64,000 bases of DNA from Spinacia oleracea (lineage: Eukaryota; Streptophyta; Magnoliopsida; Caryophyllales; Amaranthaceae). The position numbers and the translations under genes are program-made. This document shows, piece by piece, positions 20,823 to 32,584 of this stretch. The notes under the pieces were generated by a model. That model was not told the origin of the DNA. It ran no database searches and saw only the letters and a list, made by a program, of their open reading frames with translations. The stretch lies in contig NC_079487.1 in NCBI RefSeq assembly GCF_020520425.1, positions 11,889,501 to 11,953,500 on the forward strand. The letters run 5' to 3'. Every line of letters begins with the position of its first letter. Within the stretch, counting starts at the first letter, position 1.

Positions 20823-23498
20823 TCACCGATCAGGGGCACCAAACCCGGTGCCTTCGAGTACCGAATCTCTTGTTCCAACTTTTGGACTAGCATCAACTGC
20901 ATCTCCAGGATCATCATCACCTGCAAACCCTTTCAAGCCAAGTGCATTATTTGAAAGATTTCTAGAATAAGAATTAGGCAACTTAGCATTAAAAGCAATC
21001 AAAGAACACGACACTTCTTGCATTGAACTTTTCATCTCATGAGACAAGCTAAAGGCCACCTTGTCATCCCCTACAGTCAAGGTTAGCCTCCCTTTCTTAA
21101 CATCAATAACTGCCCCTGCAGTATGAAGGAATGGCCTTCCTAAGATTATCGGAATCTGATTGTCCTCTGCTATGTCAAGCACAACAAAGTCTATGGGAAT
21201 ATAGAATTTACCTACTCTCACGGGGACGTCTTCTAAAACACCTAAGGGGTATTTAATAGAATGGTCGGCCATTTGAAGAGTAATGGTGGTACATTTTAAT
21301 TCTCCCATGTTCAACTTTTTATAAATAGAGAGGGGAATGACGGACACACTAGCACCTAAATCGCATAGAGCCTTATCAATGAATAAAGCACCTATATGAC
21401 AAGGGATTGAGAAACTACCGGGGTCCTTTAGTTTAGGAGGAGACTTGTTTTGTAACATAGCACTACACTCCTCAGTTAGAGCCACTCTCTCTACACCACT
21501 AAGATCCCTTTTCTTAGTGATTAATTCCTTTAAATACTTGGCATACATAGGAATCTGAGATATTAAATCAATGAAAGGAATTGTTACCTCGAGATTCTTG
21601 ACCATAGCCAAGAACTTACCGAACTGTTGATCAACCTTTGTTTTCTGCATTCGGTGAGGAAATGGTAGTGTAGGTGCAAAAGGGGGAGAATCAGTAACCT
21701 TCTCCTTCCCGCTTTCCTTCTTCTTTATTTCATTCTCAACACCTGGGATTTCAACCCCTACATCCACAATCTTGCTTTCAACATATGCCTCTTCACCAGA
21801 CTGATGATCACCCTTTGACTTATATTGTCGATGTGGAAATGGCAATCGAGGAACAAAAGGGAGAGAATCATCAATAACCTTCTCCTTGACTCTTTCCTTA
21901 GCCCTTCTAGCCTCCTCTCTCCCCTTTTCAATATCTATAAAATCAGTAGGTACCAAGGGGGCATCATATGTAGTACCACTCCGAAGAACAATGGCACAAG
22001 CACTCTCTCTAGTGTGATCTTGAGACGACATAGATTGCCCTTGAAGTTTACCCGGTTGCCTTTTTGACAAAGTATCAGCGAGTTGAGCAACTTGGTTCTC
22101 CAACATTCTATTTTGATTCTTCAACTCCTTTATGCTTTCATCGTGGTTCTTTTGAGCAATCTCTGAGGTCTTCTGCATATTCGCTATGAGCTTATACAAA
22201 TCACTCATGTTAGGCTCTGGAGTGGCATTGCTCTGCGGAGGTTGTTGCTGATAGCCTTGGTGCGGGGGTCTATTAAACCCCGGGGGAGCATTATGTGAGG
22301 CTCCTTGTTGAAATGGAGGCCTAGAAACATGTGGTTGAGGTGGATGGAACTGTGGTTGCGACCATTGTTGCTGGGGTTGAGGATTCTGAACATTGTTGCC
22401 CCGATATGAGAAATTTGGATGATTCCTCCAACCCGGATTAAATGAATTGGAGTATGGGTCATTGGGTTGTCTCTGTTGAAAAGCATTCACTTGCTCCAAT
22501 TGCGTAGTATCCTGTAAACTATAAGAGCACTCATGACCAAAGTGACCTTGGATGCCACATACTCCGCAGTAAGAAGTTGTCACTGGAGCTACACTAGACA
22601 TAGCATTGATACTCATTGGGGGTGTACTAGACTGAGGAGCCTTCAAAGAATCGATCTTCAGGTTCAAGGCTGCCACTTGTGAGGACAATAGAGCATAAGC
22701 ATCGACATCCAATTTTCCCTTCTTAGATGTGGATCTGGTGGTGCTGTAATGGTTGGCAGCTAAATTGGCAAGAAAATCATAACCTGCATCCACTTCTTTG
22801 TCAAGAAAAACACCCCCAGCAGCAGAATCAACCGTGTTCTTTGTTTCATCTTGCAAACCATGGTAGAAAATCTGAACCAAGAACCATTTTTCAATGTTGT
22901 GATGCGGACACGACCGCTGCAAAGCCTTGAATCTATCCCAGGCTTCTCGAAGTGATTCACCGGGTTCTTGAGTGAATGTAGTCAGCTTATGCCTTATTTC
23001 AGCAGTCTTGGTGGGTGGAAAGAATTCTTCTAGAAAGGCCTGTGAAATAGCACTCCACTCTGTCTCCTTGACATCATTCAACCATGTCTGAGCCTTATCA
23101 CGAAGGCTAAAACCAAACAACATGACTTTCAATTGGTCTTGAGTGACCCCTTGATGCTTGATAGTACCACACAGTTGGTTGAACCTCTGCAAATGGTTGG
23201 TGGGTTCCTCAGATGGATGGCCACCAAATTGACTTTGTGAGACCATGGAGATTAGAGCGGGCTTGATCTCAAAGTTGACAGCATCAATAGTTGGCATTGT
23301 GAGCCCAGTCGGGACACTATTCGAGGAAGGAACCCCATATGATTTCAGGGATTTAGACATCGTGTGACTCCGCGGAGTCTGTGAGTCTTGGGACCCTGAC
23401 TGCTTCTTCTTTTTCTGTTGCTTTTTTAGTTGACGAAGGGTCTTTCCAAGATCGGGATCGGGAGGAACCAAGGTACCCGTTCTGGCAGACCTGGGCAT
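20823..23498 (-). CDS. Athila-type gag-protease protein
   Basis: This intact 891-residue frame uses the ATG at 23498 (MPRSARTGTLVPPDPD), about 140 bases after the primer site; an in-frame ATG at 23582 would add 28 residues. The capsid region has the retrotransposon gag signature FLEEFFPPTKTAEIRHKL near residue 160. A CCHC knuckle (CGVCGIQGHFGHEC) follows at about residue 315, then a Gln/Pro-rich stretch and a charged coiled-coil-like part. Near the C terminus is an aspartic protease with CDLGASVSVIP and IPIILGRPFL; DLGA in place of DTG is usual in Athila. The protein stops just after the protease with no RT. It would form particles and process itself, but needs reverse transcriptase and integrase from elsewhere. 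Confidence 0.9.
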   Translation of the reverse strand: MPRSARTGTLVPPDPDLGKTLRQLKKQQKKKKQSGSQDSQTPRSHTMSKSLKSYGVPSSNSVPTGLTMPTIDAVNFEIKPALISMVSQSQFGGHPSEEPTNHLQRFNQLCGTIKHQGVTQDQLKVMLFGFSLRDKAQTWLNDVKETEWSAISQAFLEEFFPPTKTAEIRHKLTTFTQEPGESLREAWDRFKALQRSCPHHNIEKWFLVQIFYHGLQDETKNTVDSAAGGVFLDKEVDAGYDFLANLAANHYSTTRSTSKKGKLDVDAYALLSSQVAALNLKIDSLKAPQSSTPPMSINAMSSVAPVTTSYCGVCGIQGHFGHECSYSLQDTTQLEQVNAFQQRQPNDPYSNSFNPGWRNHPNFSYRGNNVQNPQPQQQWSQPQFHPPQPHVSRPPFQQGASHNAPPGFNRPPHQGYQQQPPQSNATPEPNMSDLYKLIANMQKTSEIAQKNHDESIKELKNQNRMLENQVAQLADTLSKRQPGKLQGQSMSSQDHTRESACAIVLRSGTTYDAPLVPTDFIDIEKGREEARRAKERVKEKVIDDSLPFVPRLPFPHRQYKSKGDHQSGEEAYVESKIVDVGVEIPGVENEIKKKESGKEKVTDSPPFAPTLPFPHRMQKTKVDQQFGKFLAMVKNLEVTIPFIDLISQIPMYAKYLKELITKKRDLSGVERVALTEECSAMLQNKSPPKLKDPGSFSIPCHIGALFIDKALCDLGASVSVIPLSIYKKLNMGELKCTTITLQMADHSIKYPLGVLEDVPVRVGKFYIPIDFVVLDIAEDNQIPIILGRPFLHTAGAVIDVKKGRLTLTVGDDKVAFSLSHEMKSSMQEVSCSLIAFNAKLPNSYSRNLSNNALGLKGFAGDDDPGDAVDASPKVGTRDSVLEGTGFGAPDR

Positions 23499-23615
23499 AA
23501 ACAACAACGAAAGAAAACGCAGTGAGATTTGCCTCAATTGGAACTGAGAGTTCCAATGAGACAATGGAAACAGTTCAAACAATCAAACTAAAACTAATAG
23601 AATATAGCCGTCTCC

Positions 23616-23633
23616 CCGGCAACGGCGCCAAAA
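23616..23633 (-). other. Primer-binding site of the Athila-like element
   Basis: The minus strand reads TGGCGCCGTTGCCGGGGA a few bases from the 5' LTR. This is the site typical of Athila-group gypsy elements, matching the 3' end of a tRNA (usually given as Asp). Confidence 0.85.
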
Positions 23634-23636
23634 ACT

Positions 23637-25414
23637 TGATGAGTTAAAAAGTGATACCGCAAGTGCACGGTGTCTGTTGTTAGCAGATACTTAGCAAATA
23701 CGGGTCGATCCCACAGGGAGACAAGTTCTATTAGTTTTTGCCCAATTATACGAACTATTTCAATAACGAAAGTTGAGTTTGAGTATTAACTACTAAAGCT
23801 AAAGCAATAATAAAAATGTGTAATTTATCAATGAATTAAAGGTCTAGGGCGTCTGTTCGGTTCACCATGCTTATGCCAATCCAATAACACAATTCAATTC
23901 GACAACGAATAAACTAGGCCGAGTAATTAAAGTACATGCTAATCCTACGGTCGGGTCTTAACACTTTCAATTCAACATATGCAGTACGATCGCTAACATA
24001 ATCAGAATTGCCAATTGTACAAAGCCTCTAAAAACACGATCTTTCGATTCTAATTCCTATTAGCTAGATAATTAATCCATGAAATTGGCCGATAACATGA
24101 ATCAACGATTAAGAACAAATCAATTGGAATTACTCAATCATAATCTATAAATTAACGAACTTTAATGCATAACGATTATGGTATAAACATGGCTTCCCTT
24201 ACTTAGCCCTAGAAAAAGACTACTCGCTCATAATTAATTTAACAATCATGAAACGAATAATAATAATGGAATTCATAATCAACGAACGAATTAATCTAAG
24301 GAACGAAAAATAATAAATTTGAATTAGAGAAAAAGAAATTATGAAATTACCTTAGATTGATGAATCAATGAATTCAGAAAAGCGTTCGACAATGAAAAGA
24401 GAAAAAAATAATAATAAACGTTCCAAGAATTCTAAGGAATAAAAATAACATAAGATTCGAGCCCTAGGAATATAATTCCCTTCAATATTTATAGGCTTCC
24501 TATTTCTGAAATAATAATAAATAAATAAATGAGAAAATAAAAATAGAAGTCGTCAACGATTGGTCGATGGCATGAGAGACATACACAATATGGATTCGTC
24601 GGCCTGGACGCACTGTGGGCGCAGCACTTCGCTGTGGGCAAGCCAGCAACTGCTCAGTGAAGCGTGAGTGAGCTGTGGGCGCAACAACCCTTGCTGTGGG
24701 CGCAGCACTTCTTGCTGTGGGCGCAGCACTTCGCTGTGGGCGCAGCACTTCGCTGTGGGCGCAGCACTTCGCTGTGGGCAAGCCAGCAACTGCTCAGTGA
24801 AGCGTGAGTGAGATGTGGGCGCAACAATCCTTGCTGTGGGCGCATCACTTCTTGCTGTGGGCGCAGCACTTCGCTGTGGGCGCAGCACTTCGCTGTGAGC
24901 ATGGCAGACGATGTTTAGTGAAGCGACGGGGTGCTGCGGGCTGGGTGCGGCCACAAAGCTCTAGATATGGGCATAAAGCACTTCGATGTGGCCACATTGC
25001 ACGATTCAAGTACGATGTTGCGACGATGCTTCCCACATCACCAAGATTTTAGGGCGAGCATCAGGAACTAGCTTCATGTCATCCAAAATAACGAATTGCC
25101 TCGATGGCCGAATAACTCAAGCTAAGTGAACCGGAACTTCCGCAAATCATTTCCGAAAACTTCATTTTCCGATCAAACACGACGTTTTCAACACGAACCA
25201 TCCGATAGCCATTCGACCCACCTCTAAATCTCCAGAAACATCCAAATGATTGTAAAATCACCTGAAATATCAAAGAAAACACAAACGGAGCGTAATAGAG
25301 TACGATAACGACGACTTATGCAATAATGACTCTAAATGCAACAAAAAATGAGAGAAATGCCTAGAAATGCAACCTAAATGAGCCTAAAATACCCTATATA
25401 AATATGATTCATCA
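23637..25414 (-). repeat. 5' LTR of the Athila-like element
   Basis: This 1778-bp partner of 17456-19250 has a shorter tandem array at about 24610-24895. Differences outside the array are few (for example near 23917, 25052 and 25170). Confidence 0.95.
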
Positions 25415-28400
25415 CTTCCCAAAGTAAGTATCTATGCAAATGATTATGACATTGCCATGTCCACATAGTTCAAGAAACAGAACTACTAGTCATCTTGCAT
25501 TCTAGTCGTCTAACGTTTTCTATGCGTCCAATTTTATAGAAAACTCCGACTAGGGACCATTTTCAACCTTTGACATTCAAGTTCACTTGATAGACATTTC
25601 TTAGTCACAGGACTGGTCCTGACAGTCTATCTTGAATATATCGTCAAATTTGAAGGGACTCATCATTTAATACTAAACCAAGATTAAATGGAATATGAAA
25701 ATACATTTCATATATGATAAATGTTTAACCCCATTGTTTTACAACCATGGGCCTCAAACCCATCTTTAAAACAGTTCATGGAATTCAAAGCTATGCTTGA
25801 TTTCCAGTGCTACAATGTGAGTGTTGCTTCTCACTTGTTGCATAGGTTTAGTTATCATGCTTTGCCAATCTTAATATCCTTTTCATCGAATGTTCTTTGA
25901 GATATGATGATAAGATCTTTTGAGTGTGTTTATTATGTGATCTAGTCTTTCTTACTTCGATGGTGGTTTTACTCATTTTGCAATGAAGAACCATCAAGTT
26001 AGTAGACGTTTTTCTTGCTTCAAGAGTGGTTCTACGCATTTTTCAATGAAGAACCATCAAGCCAGCAGATAGGTGATCTACCCAAGTTCAGTGAAGAACT
26101 TTAAACAACCCTGTTTTATTGCTTCTTAGGCAATAATTACTTTTACTTCAACTGTATAGGTTGCTAGTGATGCTTTGTTTGGATTTACCTATCCAAGCAG
26201 TTCATAGATATGTGGAAGACTCTCCAACTATATCTTAGAACATAGAAATTATTATTTTAATTTCCCACGCAACAACTCATGGTCTCCAATCCATGTTGCC
26301 ATTTCAAAACACGATGCTCTATAGCTCGTCCTTATCAATGGTTAACTCCAAAGGGTCTTGCTTGATCCTTTGCTAGTGTTTATGCGTGTAGCATCAATAT
26401 TTAGTATATCTTTATTTCCTTGAATCAAGAACTATTCCTATGTACCTTTTCAAGTACCATAAGTATTCTTGATCTCAATCTAGTTGATCTTCACTTAGAT
26501 CAAAAAAGATTGGTATATGTTCGTCATGCCTAAAGTCATACGATACGTTTTTGGCGATCCTCATATTATATCATACATGATAAATTCTTTTGCAGAATAA
26601 TTCTCAATTGAATTCTATTCATGTAACCTTAGCTTATTCAATTTCAGTAGATACTGAATCCAGCTAAATTCTTTGACATAAAATATAGGTGAAGAATCTC
26701 ATTAGATTCTTTGATGTTAACTTAGTAAATGCTTATACATAGTTCAAACATTCTTTACTTAGATTTATTCACATGGGTCGAATATCTCCAATGGAGTCTT
26801 TCGTGTTTGATTTAGTAAATGCCATTACTTAATCTAAAACATTAATATAAGATCTTTGTAAATAGATCTTAATACCCAGTATGTACTAAGTTTCGCCTTG
26901 GTCCATCATTGATGAATAATTTCAAATCTAAGTCATTAGCATTTGAATGTTATTTCACAATGGAGAGATATGTGTGTGATACACATAGGACCAATTAAGT
27001 TTTATGTACTCCCACTAAACTTCTTATATATCTATAAGAATCATGTACATTTTATGAAACTAAAATACTTATTAGCTTCACTAAAATACAGTTCCAACTC
27101 CCAATTGCTTGCTTAAATCTGTACTTAGATTTCGTAAGCTAGCTTTCTTTTCAAACATTTATTTGGATCCACAAATCCTATGACATTCCATGTACATAGT
27201 TTCTTCCATCATTTGATTGAGGAATACGTTTTGTCATCCAATTGTCATATGTACCAATATGCAATCATTGCTTGAATTATAGACTTGAGCATTATGATTA
27301 TGCATGAGGTTTCAACATAATCCATGCCATGAATTTGCTTGTAACCTTTAACAACTAATCTAGCTTTGTGTGTGAACACAATTTCATGTTTGATGGTTTT
27401 TATCCTTAAAACAAACTTGCAACCAGTAGGTGTGAACCTATTCTTGCAAATCAAAAAAATTTCAATTTTGTCATCAAAACATTGAGTATGTTTTATGGCC
27501 TCTAACCATTTAAAACATTTGAGTCTATATATGGCCTCTAACCATTTTAGGGAATCTGGGTTTCGTCATAGCTTTCTTACAAGTCACAAACTCATTAATT
27601 TACATGATAATAGTTTGACTGCAAGTTGTAGGTTTCTTCACTATTTAATAGAAGAATCTCATAGTTTCATTGACCTGATCTCTATGTTTCTTCACTATCT
27701 AATAGAAGAATCTCATAGTTTCAGTGACTTGAATTCTATGCCTACTTGGGTATAGAACATCAAACAATAGAATATCAATAGCCACTTGAAAGTCCTTTGA
27801 ATATTCTATTCTCCTTGAAGCACTTGTAAAGTCTTCTAAGAGATGTCTATTCTTTAAAGCCACTTCTAAAGTCCTTAAAGAATAAGTTCGGATTTTCTGA
27901 AGCACTTCGAAAATCCTCCGGAATGTCCGTTTATGTTTGTTGTTCGCCTCGAAGACTTTCGAGGTCTATTTTCTCCCACTTGTCATTTTGGAAACGAATT
28001 TCCAAAAAGGACATTATTTCGAGCAAACAAACATTATGTTCTCAAAAATTCGTGGTAGAAACAATATCCTTGTGTCTCATTTGAATAAATCATAATGAAA
28101 CATATATCTATACTTGGGCTTTAGTTTGTCGAATGACAAACACTAAGCTCCCACTGAGTTTTGCAACTCTCTAGATATATTTTATGAAAAGTTATTCTGA
28201 AATTACTTTTCAATAGCTTTGACGAATTTGGTTTAGTTTGGTGGTAGTTGAGCATTTTGTTTTAGAAATTATAGGAAAGGTCTTTATGATTCATCATTAA
28301 TCGAATCAAGTACTAATTGACTTCGATTATTCCAACTACGATATGCCATATCTTATGGACCTAGATTGTGAAATTACAACACACAATCATTGATGATCAT

Positions 28401-29820
28401 ATTTGGTCTCAAGTAATCATCAACATGATCTAACCTAGATCTTTATGATTTCTTGCCAAGTGGATTTTATACTTCTGAATCTTTGAACTAGCCAAATAGA
28501 TTCAACTTATATCACATTTGAGTCAATAAACATATATTCACTCAAATCCATGTGAAATAATAAAGTCATAAAATCTTTCTTTAGCTTTGAACTCTATCGT
28601 CTAGGCGTTCTAACAATAGTTCATATCTTTTGTTACTTTCAACAAGTAAGACTAGCTTGTCTTAAGTTGATCTAGAAATCAACCAACTTTCAAAAGTCCA
28701 TTAAAATAGAGCTTTTGAGTGTTAACTTGTTGATATGGTCTAAGCAACAATGCCAAAGATTAGTGGAACTCAAATCAAGGGGTTGATTTGAACTTAGTAA
28801 AGTTCTTTAAAGAGTTGTTTGTTTTAATCAAGCATATTGACTCAACCTGTAATTGACCATTTCATTCAAATAAACAAACAAACATTGTTTTTGTTCTTCT
28901 GAATGTGAGTCTTTCTGTGTTTGAAACAGAAATTTAGGCATGCTGATTATGGAACAAAATATCCATTAAGTTCCAGCCTTTGAAAGGACTTAAAACAAAC
29001 TAGATGACCCTACAACTAATGTAGCATTGCCATGCTTCATTTCCCACTTGTAGGTCATTAGTGTAGCCTCGCTTCCATTGTTTGAGTTATTACCGAAGTA
29101 AGAACGTCAAGCGGTATATGATACCAAGGAAGTTTGATTGCTCGGTCACTTCTCTTTAAACATAAACTTATAGGTAGAAACGGATTCGTAAATTCCTTTC
29201 ATTTGTTCCTTGTTTTCCTATTTCTTGTAAAATTTCTTATAGTCTTAAGAACTGAATTCTATAGTGTTGACTTTTATACTTTGTTAGACATGTCCAATGT
29301 CACCAACAAGGTTCTTTACCATTTTAATTTATGTTGAATATTTTGTTTCAACTAGATGATCTTACCAGAAGCTTCTAAAGTTCTCTAAGTATCGATCTAT
29401 TCGAATGTCTAGGGACTAGACTCATTCGAGAATTAAATGGACAAAGATATTAGGTTGTTAACCATTGGTAAAGCTGAGCGTTTAAACTCAATGCTTTATG
29501 ATCTCAAAACTACATTTTATTTTGAATTCACAAGCACCAATCGGTTTGCCATTCGACTTTGATATTCGAAAACAACCATAAAAGTCGATATAAGAAATGT
29601 ACATTTTAAATTGCTCACTTTCTCTCATTTCCGTGAATCGTTCTTGGATTCACTACCAATCGAGGAAATTTACTGTTACCTTTCTAAAAGGATTTATTGC
29701 AGTGCAAGATATTTAATTATAAACAATAATTAAAACATACATTGAAGCATGCAAAGTCTAAACATTTATCATGAATAATAACTTGAAAATGAAAGCAATC
29801 ATGCAATCTAAGCAAGTCAT
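25415..29820 (-). pseudogene. Decayed copia pol of B1
   Basis: This stretch is collinear with, and about as long as, the intact polyprotein region of B2 (56520-60690), but it is so mutated that no long frame survives. Recognisable pieces include an RT fragment at 27245-27454 (minus strand; KARLVVKGYKQIHGMDY) and a gag-pol spacer block near 27970-28080 that still aligns with 58430-58540 of B2. The first 275 bases match the 3' noncoding region of B2 closely. The decay is far greater than the LTR divergence, so it predates this insertion. Confidence 0.8.
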
Positions 29821-32570
29821 TAGCATTTTATTCGAATTATGTGTTCCGGCAGGTGTGAATAAAATGATTCCAAGATCCTAAAATCATTGAAGAACTAAGC
29901 ACAGTTTGTCGACTTAATCCTAAAACATCTTAGGTAAGCAAAAGCCTTTTGCTAATAGTCTAGAAACTATTCTTGGTTGATAGGTACGTCTAAGAACTTA
30001 TTAGGTAAACCTATCGATTTTGCCACGACATAAAAGGACTCCTTACTTATATCGTTGAGTTTCACCAAAACTAACATGTACTCACAATTATTTGTGTACC
30101 TTGCCCCTTTAGGACCAATAAGTAACACCTCGCTGAGCGAAAACTATTACTAGATTGATGTAAAGGATATCCAAGCAAGTGTATATTTTGGCATGGCACC
30201 TTTTAACTCAATTTTTAAGTTTGGAACTTAAGGCTCTTACTATGTTGGTTAGATTTTAAGTGAACTAAAATCCTTAATCATGCAACATAATCAAGCTTTT
30301 GATCTCATGCATTTTAAGACATATTTAAAACAATAAATAACTTAAAACATGCATAAGATATTTGTGATCTAGTATGGCCCGACTTCATCTTGAAGCTTTG
30401 ACTTCAAAGTCCGTCTTGAAAATCTCCGTGGGAGGCACCATTTTCTTCAAATAGGATAAGCTATAACTAATTACAACTATTTGATGGTACGCAGACCATA
30501 TTTGAATTGAAAAATAAATTTGGTACTTTAGACCAATTACATTCAAATTAATGGTACGCAGACCATATTTTCTATCCTATTTGGGCCATACTAGTCACTT
30601 CATAACCTGCAAAACAGTATATATACAATATATATCATTCACCCATTCATTATCATGAATGGCCCACATAGCTGGTTAGTAAAACACATTATGCATCACG
30701 TAAACATTTGCAGCAATTAATCAAGGGCACCAATAATCTACCAATTATTCAGTCCTTATTAATTCTAATCAAGTTGTTTTAACCTTAAGGATTTGTAGAC
30801 CTAATCAAGAGTTTTATGACTAAAAGGGCTCCCACTCAAACCAATAAATTCATATGCTTTACTAATTTTAAACATAAAAATGTATTTCAAGTCTAACCGG
30901 AAACATACAAATTTAATTAAAATTTAAAGCTCATATAAATTTATAATTGAATCCAAAAGTTTAATTTAATTTCAGTCGTATTTAAATTAATTCATGATTT
31001 TAATTTTAGTAAAATAATTAGAATAAATAAAATTTATTATAATTACAATATTCAAAATTAAAATCCAAGAAAATAATTTAAATTATTAATTTTAAAATTA
31101 ATTAAAATTACGTAAACTGAAAAATTTCAAATTAAACATTCAAAACGATCTAATCGCAATGCAAACACCCTACGCATCGCACGCCCATGGGCCGCACGCA
31201 CACAGCCATCGCTGGCCATGTGCGCGCAGCCCATGCGCTCGTCGCATAGCTGCTGCATCTACCATCGCAAGCCATCGCACGCTTTGGTGCTCGCTGCGTG
31301 CGCTCCATCGCTCACTGTGCGCGCGAGCCATTGCTCGCTGTGCGCGCGACATCGCTCGCTGTGCGCGCGAGCCATTGCTCGCTGTGCGCGCGACATCGCT
31401 CGCTGTGCGCGCGAGCCATTGCTCGCTGTGCGCGCGACATCGCTCGTTGTGCGCGCGAGCCATTGCTCGTTGTGCGCGCGACATCGCTCGCTGTGCGCGC
31501 GAGCCATCGCGCGCGATCAACGCTGGGCGCAGCGCTCGTGGCACGCGAGCTTGCGCTCGCTGCGCGCGAGGCTGCGCGCTCTTGCGCGAGGCAGTGCGCG
31601 TCGTGGCGCAGCTCGCTTGCTGCCCACACGCGACTGCCATGGCTCGCCTTTCGCCCATGCCCATTCGTCCATAGCTCGTGGCCCACGACACAAGGCAGGG
31701 TTGCTGCCTTGTGCTCGTGCACCATGCCTTTCTCATTGCATTCGTGCCGCACGGGCGACGAGCTCCCTTGCTCGTCGTCGCATGCCCGCACTATACAACA
31801 CCCCTTAAGGGTAACACGAAGCGTCCATTGCTTTGTGCGTGCAAGTTATATGAACGAATCGCATAAAAATTTAAAATTTATATTTAAAATTAATGACAAA
31901 TTAATAAATAATATTAATTTCATAATTTTAGGGCGAAAAATCGAAAATTTATTATTCAATTGATTTCCGATTGTCTTGGATTCAAGTCTAGGTCATAAAA
32001 TTTAAAATTTATCATAAATTTACAATTTTTATGGTGGTTTTTAATCATAGGTCACTAATTAAATTATAATTAATTATGAAAATCAAATTAATTCTAAATT
32101 ATTCTAATTTTCAACAAATTAATCATAATTACAAATTAGATTGCATAATTAACAAGGCTAGGCATTCAAACTTGTTAAACATATACAGTAGGTCAATCAA
32201 AAATTCAAGATTTATCAACAAGAATCGCAAATATTTAATTTAACATCTTAAATTTACGAAATTTTGCATTCGAAAAACTAAAACCTTCGAAAAGTCATAG
32301 TTAGGCTTCGAATTTGAGAATTCTGGGTTCGGCAGAAAAATACTCTTTTTTGTCAAAATTTTAGAATGCCTTTTACATGCGGAATTGACACAAAAATCAC
32401 TCGATTTGGATGAGTAACGAAGAAACTGCCGAAAAACTGCGTACGTATAATTAAATAAACGCAATTTGCAAATAATTAACAATTACGAAAATTAATCACC
32501 CCTTTTAATTCATGCAAATTTGTAATATTTAACCATGTTCATGCAATTTAGATTATGAAAATAATAAGGG
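29821..32570 (-). other. Leader (5' untranslated region) of B1
   Basis: About 2.7 kb lie between the primer site and the old gag start. From 29821 to about 31900 it is nearly identical to 60690-62571 of B2, in contrast to the adjacent decayed pol. It is AT-rich apart from a very GC-rich island at 31160-31800. No conserved protein was seen. A long conserved leader is likely to hold packaging and dimerisation signals. Confidence 0.75.
31305..31512. repeat. 44-bp GC-rich tandem array in the B1 leader
   Basis: The unit contains two CTCGCTGTGCGCGCGA blocks (GAGCCATTG and GACATCG alternate as spacers) and repeats about 4.5 times. Each block can form a GCTCGC/GCGAGC hairpin. B2 has only a single unit at the equivalent place (about 62145-62175). 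Confidence 0.85.
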
Positions 32571-32584
32571 GCTCGTGATACCAC
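32571..32584 (-). other. Primer-binding site of B1
   Basis: Next to the 5' LTR the minus strand reads GTGGTATCACGAGC. This resembles the copia site TGGTATCAGAGC for initiator methionine tRNA, with one extra base. Confidence 0.75.

Larger units (their letters stand above)
17456..25414 (-). mobile_element. Non-autonomous Athila-like gypsy element (gag and protease only)
   Basis: The LTRs at 17456-19250 and 23637-25414 begin TGATGAGTTA and end GATTCATCA on the plus strand, and CTTCC flanks at 17451-17455 and 25415-25419. On the minus strand the primer site next to the 5' LTR is TGGCGCCGTTGCCGGGGA, typical of Athila, and the polypurine tract is AGCTTGGGGGAATT. One open frame gives gag and an Athila-type protease; RT, RNase H and integrase are absent. 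Outside the LTR repeat array I count about five substitutions between LTRs, so it inserted very recently, after B1. Confidence 0.93.

Noticed and set aside
31159..31963. Several long overlapping open frames on both strands in the B1 leader island
   Set aside because: They arise from a stop-poor GC-rich 44-bp repeat, are open in many frames at once and translate to Arg/Ala/Cys-rich low-complexity sequence. B2 lacks the expansion.
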